Of a stretch of 64,000 nt of DNA, positions 26,291-34,779 are shown piece after piece. Numbering within the stretch: position 1 is the stretch's first letter; the number at the start of each line of letters is the position of its first letter. This stretch comes from Poritiphilus sp965212595. Its GTDB lineage: Bacteria; Bacteroidota; Bacteroidia; Flavobacteriales; Flavobacteriaceae. The position numbers and the translations under genes are program-made. The stretch covers positions 124,001 to 188,000 of the forward strand of contig CBDBVE010000015.1 in assembly GCA_965212595.1 (NCBI GenBank). Reading direction: 5' to 3'. The notes beneath the pieces were generated by a model. That model was not told where the DNA came from. It made no database searches and was given only the letters and a program-made list of their open reading frames with translations.

Positions 26291-27067
26291 ATGCTACTTG
26301 AATTCTATAAATATCAGGGAACAGGAAATGACTTTATTATAGTCGATAATCGCGAAGAAACCTTTCCCAAGAATGATGCCATTCTGGTAGCCCGGCTTTG
26401 TGACCGGCGCTTTGGGATAGGCGCAGACGGACTTATTTTATTAGAAAATGACGCTGCCGCGGATTTTAAAATGGTGTATTATAATGCCGATGGGCTGGAG
26501 GGAAGTATGTGTGGCAATGGGGGTCGATGTATAACAGCCTTTGCGCATTATCTGAAGATTGTAAGCGAAGAAGCTAGCTTTATAGCTTCAGACGGTCTGC
26601 ATCATGCAAGTATTTCGCGTGATATCGTAAAACTTAAAATGAATGATGTTGCCAACATTAAGGAAAAATCTCAGGCCGTATTTCTGAACACAGGATCTCC
26701 ACATCATGTGCAACTGGTTACAGATCTGGAAAATTACGATGTCTTTAAAGAAGGAAGAAGGCTTCGTTATGGCATATATGGCCAAAGTGGAAGTAATATC
26801 AATTTTGTTGAACAGCAAGGAAAGGATGTGTTTGCGGTTAGGACGTATGAAAGAGGCGTTGAAGATGAAACCTTGTCCTGCGGAACAGGAGTGACGGCCG
26901 TGGCCCTGGCAATGCATCGCCTGGGTAAAACGGCACATAAGCAAATTACAATACAAACCAAAGGTGGTGAACTACATATTGGTTTTGAAAACGGTGCTGA
27001 GGGTTATTCAGATATTTATCTGGAAGGGCCCGCAAAACAGGTCTTTAAAGGAAGTTGGGAATGCTAA
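26291..27067 (+). CDS. dapF: Diaminopimelate epimerase
   Basis: 258 residues. Interconverts LL- and meso-diaminopimelate for lysine and peptidoglycan. It acts with two cysteines: MCGNGGRC (Cys near residue 76) and DETLSCGTGVTAVA (Cys near 198). The N terminus FYKYQGTGNDFIIVDN is a family signature. It is first in a unit dapF, GNAT, mltG with overlapping ends, so wall-precursor synthesis is linked with glycan-strand release. Confidence 0.96.
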   Translation: MLLEFYKYQGTGNDFIIVDNREETFPKNDAILVARLCDRRFGIGADGLILLENDAAADFKMVYYNADGLEGSMCGNGGRCITAFAHYLKIVSEEASFIASDGLHHASISRDIVKLKMNDVANIKEKSQAVFLNTGSPHHVQLVTDLENYDVFKEGRRLRYGIYGQSGSNINFVEQQGKDVFAVRTYERGVEDETLSCGTGVTAVALAMHRLGKTAHKQITIQTKGGELHIGFENGAEGYSDIYLEGPAKQVFKGSWEC

Positions 27068-27585
27068 GTCTAAAAGGAGAACATATTTATCTTAGAGCTT
27101 TGGAACCCCAGGACCTGGATTTCCTATATGAGTTGGAAAACAACCCCGATATCTGGGAGATTAGCGGAACTATTACACCTTACTCCAAACACGTGCTAAA
27201 GTTTTATTTAGATAATGCGCATCGCGATATCTATGATGTGAAACAATTGCGCCTTTGCATATGTAAGGAAAAGACAAAAGTTGTCGGGCTTATAGATTTA
27301 TTCGACTTTGATCCAAAAAATAGACGCGCCGGCATGGGCATCGTAGTTAATGATGAGGCTGAGCGCAATAAAGGAGTAGGGGCAGAGGCGATACAGTTGC
27401 TCTGCAAATACGCCTTTTCTATCCTAAATTTAAGGCAGGTTTTTGCCAATGTTTCTGAAGACAATAAGGCCAGTATTTACCTCTTCGAAAAGTTAGGTTT
27501 CGAAAGAGTAGGGATAAAGAAAGACTGGATTTTATCTGGAGGGGAATTTAAGAATGAAGTATTATTTCAAAAAGTTAACAGCTAA
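27061..27585 (+). CDS. GNAT family N-acetyltransferase, RimJ/RimL-like
   Basis: 174 residues from ATG at 27061. It has the RimJ/RimL-style opening LKGEHIYLRALEPQDLDFLYELE, then the acetyl-CoA loop NDEAERNKGVGAEAIQLLCKYAF near residue 100 and the end NVSEDNKASIYLFEKLGFERVG. The acceptor is unknown. It overlaps dapF by 7 bases and mltG by one (TAATG), so the three are translationally coupled. Confidence 0.9.
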   Translation: MLSLKGEHIYLRALEPQDLDFLYELENNPDIWEISGTITPYSKHVLKFYLDNAHRDIYDVKQLRLCICKEKTKVVGLIDLFDFDPKNRRAGMGIVVNDEAERNKGVGAEAIQLLCKYAFSILNLRQVFANVSEDNKASIYLFEKLGFERVGIKKDWILSGGEFKNEVLFQKVNS

Positions 27586-28628
27586 TGTATATCCGTAAAA
27601 TTTTAGTAGCCGCTTTGCTTCTTGGCCTCGTGGTAGCGGCCGTAATTTCTTACTTTATTTACGATGCATTATTCACACCAAATACGAGCTTTAACAATGA
27701 TGAGGCTTATGTATATATTCCCTCTAATGCAAATTTTGATAAGGTAAAAGAGTTGGTACTTCCACTTTTAGAGGATATGGACTCTTTTGAAGCCGTGGCC
27801 AATCGTAAAAAATACAGTAATAATGTAAAAGCGGGGAAGTTTGCGATAAAAAGGGGAATGAATAATAATGAGATCATCAATTCCCTAAGGTCTGGAAATA
27901 TCCCGGTCAAGGTTTCATTTAATAACCAGGAGACAGTAGAAAGCCTGGCAGGCCGGATTGCATCTCAGATTGAAGCGGATAGTATTTCTTTGGTGGGAGC
28001 TTTGAAAGATCCCAATTTCCTAAAGTCTAATACTATAGATAAGGCCTCGGTGTTGTCGATGTATATTCCGAATAGTTATGAGTTTTTTTGGAATACCTCA
28101 GCAGAAGGTTTTAGAGATCGAATGCTGAAAGAATACCAGCGGTTTTGGACAAATGATAGAAAACAAAAGGCTGAATCCAGAGGGCTTACGCCATTACAGG
28201 TAAGTGCGCTGGCTTCGGTGGTTCAAAAAGAAACGGCCAAGGTAGAGGAGCGCCCAAGGGTTGCAGGATTGTACCTAAACAGGCTGAAACGGAACATGCT
28301 GTTACAAGCAGATCCCACGGTCATCTATGCCATAAAACATCATACAGGTAACTACGATACCATTATTAAAAGAGTGCTTTACAAGGATTTGGAGTTAGAC
28401 TCTCCTTATAATACCTATAAATACTCAGGAATTCCCCCGGGACCTATCGCAATGCCTGATATTTCTTCCATTGACGCTGTACTGCAGGCGGAAAACCATA
28501 ATTTCTACTATATGGTAGCGAACGTATCCAATTTTGGCTATCACAAATTCGCCGAAACACTTGCGCAACACAACCGAAATAGGGTACAATACATCCGATG
28601 GATCAACAGCCAGAATATTAACCGTTAA
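27585..28628 (+). CDS. mltG: Endolytic murein transglycosylase MltG
   Basis: 347 residues, inner-membrane anchored by an N-terminal helix (about 7-27), with the YceG catalytic domain in the periplasm. Cleaves nascent glycan strands and so sets their length. The catalytic glutamate is in ASVVQKETAKVEERPRVAG (about residue 217). RLKRNMLLQADPTVIYA and YNTYKYSGIPPGPIAMP are family blocks. It ends the dapF unit. Confidence 0.95.
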   Translation: MYIRKILVAALLLGLVVAAVISYFIYDALFTPNTSFNNDEAYVYIPSNANFDKVKELVLPLLEDMDSFEAVANRKKYSNNVKAGKFAIKRGMNNNEIINSLRSGNIPVKVSFNNQETVESLAGRIASQIEADSISLVGALKDPNFLKSNTIDKASVLSMYIPNSYEFFWNTSAEGFRDRMLKEYQRFWTNDRKQKAESRGLTPLQVSALASVVQKETAKVEERPRVAGLYLNRLKRNMLLQADPTVIYAIKHHTGNYDTIIKRVLYKDLELDSPYNTYKYSGIPPGPIAMPDISSIDAVLQAENHNFYYMVANVSNFGYHKFAETLAQHNRNRVQYIRWINSQNINR

Positions 28629-28776
28629 TCCTTTAGCCCGAAAATTCGCACATATCATCTAAAAATAGGTCGATTTTAAGAAAATCTTGGGTTTTTTGGA
28701 GTAAAACGAGCGTATCTTTACCCCCTGAAATTTAAGGTGGCCCTTTGCGGGTAAGTTGCCTTAAAAAATCAAATCT

Positions 28777-29409
28777 ATGAAAAGGTGGATAATCTATTTT
28801 TGTCCTCTTATCATGATCTTTATTTTAGGGAGTTTTGGGTTTAAGTCCAATAAAACGGTTCAAGTACCCGAAAACCTAATTGTTAGAGAACCTACGCCGG
28901 TTTTGTACCCCAAAAACAAAACCAATTTTATGCCCGCTATGGTTGTACCTCCCTTTGTGGGAAGTTCATATATTGGTTTTAAGGAAGCGCTTGCGTTTAA
29001 AGAATCGCAAGGAAACTACTTTACAATCAATACTTTGGGCTATTTAGGAAAGTATCAATTTGGGATTGGTACCTTACAGTTGATGGGTGTTTATAACGCC
29101 ACTCAATTTTTGAATGATCCCGAATTGCAGGAAAAGGTATTTCATACCAATATTGCCAGAAACAAATGGATCTTAAGAAGAGACATAAAGAAGTTTGTAG
29201 GCAAGACAATTAATGGTGTTGAAGTTACAGAATCAGGGATTTTAGCTGCTGCGCATCTGGCCGGGGCCGGGAACGTAAAAAAATATTTACGATCTTATGG
29301 CGCAATTGATGTGAAAGATGCTTACGGCACTACGATTGCTAAGTATTTGAAGAAGTTCTCTGGATATGACGTTTCGGAAGTATCTCCAAAACGGAATCCA
29401 AAGGTATAG
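28777..29409 (+). CDS. Exported lysozyme-like peptidoglycan hydrolase
   Basis: 210 residues. A hydrophobic N terminus (residues 5-22) is a signal or anchor. The core begins at about residue 68 with KEALAFKESQGNYFTINTLGYLGKYQFG, the lysozyme/transglycosylase fold start in which the glutamate of KESQGNY would be catalytic and GKYQFG corresponds to the usual GxYQF. The C-terminal part has AAAHLAGAGNVKKYL, a second fold signature. The target is presumably peptidoglycan. It lies 148 bases after mltG, possibly with its own promoter (TATCTTTA at about 28714, one mismatch). Confidence 0.82.
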   Translation: MKRWIIYFCPLIMIFILGSFGFKSNKTVQVPENLIVREPTPVLYPKNKTNFMPAMVVPPFVGSSYIGFKEALAFKESQGNYFTINTLGYLGKYQFGIGTLQLMGVYNATQFLNDPELQEKVFHTNIARNKWILRRDIKKFVGKTINGVEVTESGILAAAHLAGAGNVKKYLRSYGAIDVKDAYGTTIAKYLKKFSGYDVSEVSPKRNPKV

Positions 29410-29429
29410 TAAAACACTACAGGAAAATG

Positions 29430-29463
29430 TAAAAGTCCTGACCTTAGGGTTGGGACTTTTTTT
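29430..29463. terminator. Bidirectional terminator
   Basis: AAAAGTCC-TG-ACC-TTAG-GGT-TG-GGACTTTTTTT between converging genes; symmetric stem with T-run on the plus strand and A-run on the other side. Confidence 0.82.
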
Positions 29464-30181
29464 ATGCCTGTAACAAGAAGATAGTGGGTCGTTTATGAAG
29501 ATCAATGGAGGCTCCCTGCCAATCACGGACCAGTTTGGTAGCGATAAATTCGCTTGGTAGTGTGAGCTCGGCAGCAACGCATAGCAGGGTATTTTTGCCA
29601 AGTACCCGAAGCAGTTCTGAGAACAACTTATCATTTCTATAGGGAGTTTCAATAAAAATTTGAGTTTGCTTTTTTTCCCTTGATAGTCGTTCTAGTTGCT
29701 TAATTGCCGATTTTCTGTCGGCTGAATCTATGGGCAAATAACCGTTAAAAGTGAAATTTTGCCCATTTAAGCCGCTGGCCATCAAGGCGAGAAGTATGGA
29801 TGAAGGCCCCACAAGGGGGATAACCCTGATATTCTTCTCATGCGCTAACCTGACTACATCGGCACCGGGATCCGCGATAGCGGGACATCCGGCCTCAGAT
29901 AAAATTCCCACATGCTTTCCGCTGAGGCAAGGATTTAAAAAGGACTGAATATGTTCGGGTTCGGTAAACTTATTGAGTAATTCTATTCTCAGGCTTGGTT
30001 GTGATTTACGAGGACTGATCTTTTTTATAAAGCGTCTGGCCGTTTTCTCATTTTCCACGATGTAGTAATCAATTTCTTCGATAGCCCTTTTAATAGAAAT
30101 GGGCAATACTTCCAAAGGCTCGTTGTCTCCGAGCGTTGTCGGTATGAGATAAAGCTTACCTGAATTTGTTGAACTGGCCAT
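29462..30181 (-). CDS. RsmI-like SAM-dependent methyltransferase (tetrapyrrole methylase fold)
   Basis: 239 residues, shorter than E. coli RsmI (about 286). It has the fold's signatures: LYLIPTTLGDN at the start, HVGILSEAGCPAIADPGADVV (about 88-108), and IPLVGPSSILLALMASGLNGQNFTFNGYLP (about 116-145). RsmI makes the 2'-O-methyl of C1402 in 16S rRNA; this shorter Bacteroidetes form probably does the same, but that is inference. It lies directly downstream of the phosphatase gene (one base gap). Confidence 0.85.
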   Translation of the reverse strand: MASSTNSGKLYLIPTTLGDNEPLEVLPISIKRAIEEIDYYIVENEKTARRFIKKISPRKSQPSLRIELLNKFTEPEHIQSFLNPCLSGKHVGILSEAGCPAIADPGADVVRLAHEKNIRVIPLVGPSSILLALMASGLNGQNFTFNGYLPIDSADRKSAIKQLERLSREKKQTQIFIETPYRNDKLFSELLRVLGKNTLLCVAAELTLPSEFIATKLVRDWQGASIDLHKRPTIFLLQA

Positions 30182-30182
30182 T

Positions 30183-30641
30183 TTATGGTGTCTCTATTTG
30201 CCTGGCAAGAATAGTACAGGCCTCGTCTATAAGTTGAAATACTGCTTCAAAACCTTGATCTCCTCCATAATAAGGGTCGGGGACTTCCCTGGTCGTTGAA
30301 GAAGTAATATCAAGAAGCAACTTCACCCTGGCCCTGTCTGTTTCGGTCCGGGCCAGACTGAGTATGTTGTCATAGTTACTCCTATCCATAGCGAAAATGT
30401 GATCAAATTCGTGAAAATCTACCTGATCAAATTTCCGGCATCTTTGAGAGGAGATGTCAATTCCATAATTTCTCGCTACTGCCACAGATCGGGGGTCTGG
30501 CTTGCTGCCTATATGATAGCCAGCAGTTCCTGCGGAGTCTACAAAAACTTTATCTGGATCTACCTTAGACTTAAGAATACCTTCTGCTAATGGAGATCTG
30601 CAGATGTTTCCCAAGCACACCATCAAGATCCTGGTTTGCAT
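30183..30641 (-). CDS. Low-molecular-weight protein-tyrosine phosphatase
   Basis: 152 residues. The P-loop CLGNICRS at residues 9-16 (Cys9 nucleophile, Arg15) and the general acid in PDPYYGGD (Asp near residue 120) define the class. It dephosphorylates phosphotyrosine, often on capsule kinases, or small molecules. It ends 6 bases after dnaA, so it probably shares the dnaA transcript. No kinase gene is nearby. Confidence 0.93.
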   Translation of the reverse strand: MQTRILMVCLGNICRSPLAEGILKSKVDPDKVFVDSAGTAGYHIGSKPDPRSVAVARNYGIDISSQRCRKFDQVDFHEFDHIFAMDRSNYDNILSLARTETDRARVKLLLDITSSTTREVPDPYYGGDQGFEAVFQLIDEACTILARQIETP

Positions 30642-30647
30642 CTGGGC

Positions 30648-32072
30648 TTAAGAAAATTTCTTAGTTAGGTCTTCTATGTACTTTCTGAACTGTTTGTCAG
30701 TCTCGGCAAGGTTATCTACAGTTTTGCAGGCGTGAAGCACTGTAGCATGATCTCTTTTTCCAATTTGAGAGCCAATACTCGCCAAAGAGGCTTTAGTAAA
30801 CTTCTTTGCAAAAAACATTGCAAGCTGGCGGGCCTGAACAATATGGCGCTTCCTAGTCTTGGATTGCAAAGTAGCAACATCCATTTCGAAGTAATCCGAA
30901 ACCACTTTTTGAATATAGTCTATGGAGACCTCCCGTTTGGTATTCTTTACAAATTTCTCAACAACCTGTTGCGCCAATTCTAGTGTTACTTCCTTTTTAT
31001 TAAACGAAGATTGAGCAATTAGCGAGATAATAGCGCCCTCCAATTCTCTGATGTTAGTCTTTATATGTTTCGCAACATACTCGACGATTTCATCGGGCAT
31101 TTCCACACCGTCACGGTAAAGCTTGTTTCGTAAAATAGAAATTCGCGTTTCGTAATCCGGGCTTTGTAATTCTGCGGATAACCCCCATTTGAAGCGCGAT
31201 AATAAGCGCTGTTCTATGTCCTGCATATCAACCGGGGCCTTATCTGAGGTAAGGATAACCTGTTTTCCGTTCTGATGCAAATGATTAAAGATATGGAAGA
31301 ACACGTCTTGCGTTCCTGATTTTCCGGAGAGAAACTGAACATCATCAATGATCAGCACGTCTATGAGCTGATAGAAATGAATAAAATCGTTTCTGGTATT
31401 CTTTTTTACAGATTCTATGTATTGCTGGGTGAATTTCTCAGCAGAAATATAAAGTACTGTGCGTTCCGGGTACTTGTCTTTGATCTCAACTCCAATAGCG
31501 TGTGCAAGATGGGTTTTGCCCAGCCCAACTCCTCCGAAGACCAGTAAAGGGTTAAAGGAAGTGCCTCCGGGCTTATTTGCAACAGCCATACCCGCCGATC
31601 TGGCAAGCCTGTTAGAGTCGCCCTCCAAGAAATTGTCAAAATTGTAATTAGGATTGAGTTGAGACTCTATTTTAATATTTCGTATACCCGGAATTACAAA
31701 GGGGTTTTTCAACTCCGGATTTTTTGATTTTATCGGAACATCCATTTCCTGCGGCATTACATTCCCTCGATTAGAACTGGGAATTTTCTCTGTGAACGGA
31801 GCCCTATTACCATAGGTATTCTCCATTTTTATTATGTATACTAATTTGGCATTTTCTCCAAGCTCCTTTGTGAGTGCTACTTTTAGCAGTTTTACGTAGT
31901 GTTCTTCTAACCACTCGTAAAAAAATTTACTGGGAACCTGTATACTCAAGGCATTTTCTGATAATTTAACTGGCTGAATGGGCTCGAACCATGTTTTGAA
32001 TGCCTGCGGTTGGATGTTATCTTGGATAAACGCCAAACAATTGTTCCATACGGAATTCGCAGTAACACCCAT
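30648..32072 (-). CDS. dnaA: Chromosomal replication initiator protein DnaA
   Basis: 474 residues. Binds DnaA boxes at the origin and opens DNA with ATP. Domain I (residues 1-80), a linker (about 85-135), the AAA+ domain with Walker A GGVGLGKTH (180-188) and Walker B LIIDDVQFL (about 242-250), then domain IV with RDHATVLHACKTV near residue 440. It is followed by the phosphatase and RsmI-like genes. The 207-base upstream region is AT-rich but lacks a clear DnaA-box cluster, so this is not a demonstrated origin. The neighbours dnaN and recF are not adjacent, as is common in Bacteroidetes. Confidence 0.97.
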   Translation of the reverse strand: MGVTANSVWNNCLAFIQDNIQPQAFKTWFEPIQPVKLSENALSIQVPSKFFYEWLEEHYVKLLKVALTKELGENAKLVYIIKMENTYGNRAPFTEKIPSSNRGNVMPQEMDVPIKSKNPELKNPFVIPGIRNIKIESQLNPNYNFDNFLEGDSNRLARSAGMAVANKPGGTSFNPLLVFGGVGLGKTHLAHAIGVEIKDKYPERTVLYISAEKFTQQYIESVKKNTRNDFIHFYQLIDVLIIDDVQFLSGKSGTQDVFFHIFNHLHQNGKQVILTSDKAPVDMQDIEQRLLSRFKWGLSAELQSPDYETRISILRNKLYRDGVEMPDEIVEYVAKHIKTNIRELEGAIISLIAQSSFNKKEVTLELAQQVVEKFVKNTKREVSIDYIQKVVSDYFEMDVATLQSKTRKRHIVQARQLAMFFAKKFTKASLASIGSQIGKRDHATVLHACKTVDNLAETDKQFRKYIEDLTKKFS

Positions 32073-32280
32073 CTTAAAAAATTATCTTATTTTGTTGGTT
32101 AGTGACTAGTTAGTTGGTTGCAGAAAGGACCGCTTTACCGTCCTTATCAAAGTGTGACAAATATGTGAACAAAAATTCTAAAAAAAAAATCATTTAGGGT
32201 TGAATATTTTCTTTTTTTTTCGCATGTTCCAGGTCTGTGTTGCGTAACCTCTTAAATATATAATTTTTACCTGAAACATA

Positions 32281-32679
32281 ATGGATTTTAACAAAGTTTC
32301 TTTTAGGGTACGGTATGCCGAAACAGATCAAATGGGAGTGGTGTATCACGGGAATTATGCGCAATATCTAGAGCTAGGAAGGGTAGAGTGGTTAAGAGCC
32401 CTCGGATTTTCCTACAAGAAGTTGGAAGAAAGCGGTATCATCCTACCTGTAATTTCTTTACACCTCAATTTTATAAAATCTGCAGTTTATGATGACCTAA
32501 TTACGGTGGTTACCAAGCTCAAAAAAACACCTTCCGTAAAGATAGAATTTGACTACGAAATTTTCAATGAAGCGGGAGAAATTTTAGTAGAAGCCAATAC
32601 CAGTTTGGCTTTTATGGACAAAAACAAAAATAAGCCCATCAGATGTCCTGAATATCTGCTTGAGAAAATAAAAATTTGA
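32281..32679 (+). CDS. Acyl-CoA thioesterase, 4HBT/YbgC type
   Basis: 132 residues, a single hot-dog domain. The signature RYAETDQMGVVYHGNYAQYLELGR (residues 11-34) includes the catalytic Asp in ETDQMG and the helix that follows. It hydrolyses short or aromatic acyl-CoAs; the substrate is unknown. It diverges from dnaA across a 208-base AT-rich region, and its end is close to the convergent YigZ gene. Confidence 0.9.
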   Translation: MDFNKVSFRVRYAETDQMGVVYHGNYAQYLELGRVEWLRALGFSYKKLEESGIILPVISLHLNFIKSAVYDDLITVVTKLKKTPSVKIEFDYEIFNEAGEILVEANTSLAFMDKNKNKPIRCPEYLLEKIKI

Positions 32680-32697
32680 CCTTTGTTTGAGGTAATA

Positions 32698-33312
32698 CTA
32701 CGCTAAGATCTCAATTTCAATATTTTGGAAGGCCTGAAAAGTTTTCAATACTTTTTCTGCCTCCTTTTGCCTTACCGAAATAGTAAGCTCACATTTCATT
32801 TCTTGCTTTAAGGAAAGCACTTGTAATTGCTCTGCTTTAATTACCCTCATAACCCGATTCATTTGAGCGTAATCAAAAACTATTAAAAAATGATTTTGCA
32901 ACTGTTGTTCTATGATCTTAGCATTTTGTAGCGCCATCCTAGCTGCACTGCGATAAGCGTTTATTAGGCCTCCGACGCCTAATTTAGTACCACCAAATAC
33001 TCGGGCTACTGCTACCAATACATTGGTAACTTCAAAGGACTGTAGTTGCCTGTAAATGGGCATTCCGGCAGAATTGGAAGGCTCTCCATCGTCGTTTGCT
33101 CTATAAACTGGCTTTTCTACCCCAAGTTGCCAGGCATAGCAGACATGATTGGCTGCAGGATATTTTGCTTTAATATCATTGATTATAGGCTTTACCTGTG
33201 TCTCGTTTTCTATGGGATAGGCATAGCCGAAGAACTTACTTTTCTGATCTTTAAAAAGTACTTCTCCCGAAGGGCCCCTAAGTGTCTTAAAACTATCCTG
33301 ACTTTCCTTCAT
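32698..33312 (-). CDS. YigZ / IMPACT family protein
   Basis: 204 residues from ATG at 33312 (MKESQDSF); the frame is open to 33420 but the upstream part is low-complexity and overlaps the EamA gene. UPF0029 signature: VCYAWQLG, YRANDDGEPSNSAGMPI (about residues 63-79), and VFGGTKLGVGGLINAYRSAA (about 100-119). The C-terminal domain is ferredoxin-like. A role linked with translation or RNA has been proposed for the family; none is certain. The start shares one base with the stop of the EamA gene. Confidence 0.92.
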   Translation of the reverse strand: MKESQDSFKTLRGPSGEVLFKDQKSKFFGYAYPIENETQVKPIINDIKAKYPAANHVCYAWQLGVEKPVYRANDDGEPSNSAGMPIYRQLQSFEVTNVLVAVARVFGGTKLGVGGLINAYRSAARMALQNAKIIEQQLQNHFLIVFDYAQMNRVMRVIKAEQLQVLSLKQEMKCELTISVRQKEAEKVLKTFQAFQNIEIEILA

Positions 33313-34175
33313 TAGAACAGAGCAACTAAAAAAATACTGAGTACCGCAAGGGCAATACCACCCCAATTTTTGAGGCTGATGTGCTCCTTGAATAAAATAA
33401 TACCCAAAAGGGTGGTGCACATGACTATGGCAACATTGTTAATGGTAAAAACTGAAGCGCTGGTAAGCGTTTCTGTTTGCAGGGCCTTTAGTAAAAAATA
33501 AATAGAAAAGAAGTTTGGCACCCCAAGCACAACTCCTCCTGCCAGGTTTTTGAAGTTTACTCTTAAGGGTTTCTTTAGCGCTTGTGCAGATATAAATAAC
33601 AATCCGGTAACCGCTGCCGCTGCGAAAATAGAAGCAGAAAATAGCGGGAATTCTTCAGTGGGCACTTTTCGCTCTTCCATATATTTTAAACTGGCATCAA
33701 TAATGCCTGAACCAAGAAATACCAATAAGGGAAGCAGCAGGGTTTCTTTTTTAAATTCCAAAGAATTTTGCTTTATCGAGGCAAAGTAAACCGCGGCCAG
33801 GGCCAGTAAAATTCCCAGGGCCTTGATGACCCCAAGGGGTTCCCGGTATAACAGTAATCCAACTACAACAGGGATCACCAACGACATTTTGGTAGCAACA
33901 GAAGCAACAGAAACTCCAAGTATTTGCGAAGTTTTTGCCATAACATTAAACACAAAAATAAAAAGCACACCCATGGCAATTGCACCCGGGAGCCAAGGCT
34001 TACCAGGGATTTCACTTAGAATAATTGATTGGTCATAAAAAATGAGCCCTACACTACAAGCCACCACATAGTTCGTGATTATGGCATAAAGCGTTTGCAC
34101 TTTGTAAGTGCTAAAAAGCTTGAATATTACAAATATCAAACTGGAAAATAAGATGCTTAAAGCTAAGGCTAGCAT
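33312..34175 (-). CDS. EamA/DMT-family transporter
   Basis: 287 residues from ATG at 34175 (MLALALS); ten membrane helices in two repeats of five. FNVMAKTSQILGVSVASVATKMSLVIPVVVGLLLYREPLG in the first repeat and TSASVFTINNVAIVMCTTLLGIILFKEHISLKNW in the second match the paired EamA pattern ending in an acidic-then-glycine turn. It probably exports metabolites or drugs; the substrate is unknown. It is the middle gene of HAD, EamA, YigZ on one strand with near-zero gaps. Confidence 0.88.
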   Translation of the reverse strand: MLALALSILFSSLIFVIFKLFSTYKVQTLYAIITNYVVACSVGLIFYDQSIILSEIPGKPWLPGAIAMGVLFIFVFNVMAKTSQILGVSVASVATKMSLVIPVVVGLLLYREPLGVIKALGILLALAAVYFASIKQNSLEFKKETLLLPLLVFLGSGIIDASLKYMEERKVPTEEFPLFSASIFAAAAVTGLLFISAQALKKPLRVNFKNLAGGVVLGVPNFFSIYFLLKALQTETLTSASVFTINNVAIVMCTTLLGIILFKEHISLKNWGGIALAVLSIFLVALF

Positions 34176-34176
34176 A

Positions 34177-34779
34177 TCAAAGTCTGCTTTTGAGTTGTAC
34201 AATGTCTTCCAGTCCAACCTTTAAATGCCAGGTCGCTATCCCCAAGTCACCGGCACCCTCGGTATTTTCTTTAGTATCGTCTATAAATAAGGTTTCTGAA
34301 GCCCTAAGGCTGTTTTCTTTTAAGACGAAGTGAAAAATTTCCTTTGAAGGTTTCCTTAGGCGTATTTCATGCGAAAGGTAGAATTTCTCAAAACATTTTT
34401 TGAATCGTTCAAACCTGCTAACACCCATCTGTTTTCTTACGAAAGGTATATGTAGCGCATTTGTATTGCTTAACAGAAAAAGCCGGTATTGGTTTTCCCT
34501 TGCCATGGTTTCTATAAATTCCAGGCGATGTTCGGGAAAGTCTAATAGCATCGCGTTCCAAACTGCTTCAATTTGCTGTACAGACCTATCTGGGAAAAAG
34601 GCATGTAGTTTCTGAAGAAACTCGTCTGGAGAAACATCTCCTACTTCAAAAGACTTGTTGAGTTGGTCTAGCTCAGGTAGCAGTTGTGGGGTTTTATTCA
34701 GTTCCATTGCGCGAAACACCACTTCCTTATCCAGATTGATAAAAACATCCCCAAAATCGAATACAATATTCTTAATCAC
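34177..34779 (-). CDS. HAD family phosphatase (YihX-like)
   Basis: 200 residues. HAD motif I is VFDFGDVFINLD at residues 7-16 (nucleophile Asp9), motif II LFLLSNTN near 100, the lysine in RKPSKEIF near 144, and motif III LFIDDTKEN near 165, the last being the Mg2+ site. The helical cap lies between motifs I and II. It probably dephosphorylates a small sugar or nucleotide phosphate. It overlaps ribD by 8 bases; a role as the missing riboflavin-pathway phosphatase is possible but unproved. Confidence 0.88.
   Translation of the reverse strand: MIKNIVFDFGDVFINLDKEVVFRAMELNKTPQLLPELDQLNKSFEVGDVSPDEFLQKLHAFFPDRSVQQIEAVWNAMLLDFPEHRLEFIETMARENQYRLFLLSNTNALHIPFVRKQMGVSRFERFKKCFEKFYLSHEIRLRKPSKEIFHFVLKENSLRASETLFIDDTKENTEGAGDLGIATWHLKVGLEDIVQLKSRL

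Noticed and set aside
32073..32280. Chromosomal replication origin at dnaA.
   Set aside because: No perfect TTATCCACA cluster. Only weak sites, one CTATCCACA near 54177, and TTATCTACA matches inside genes, which is background frequency.
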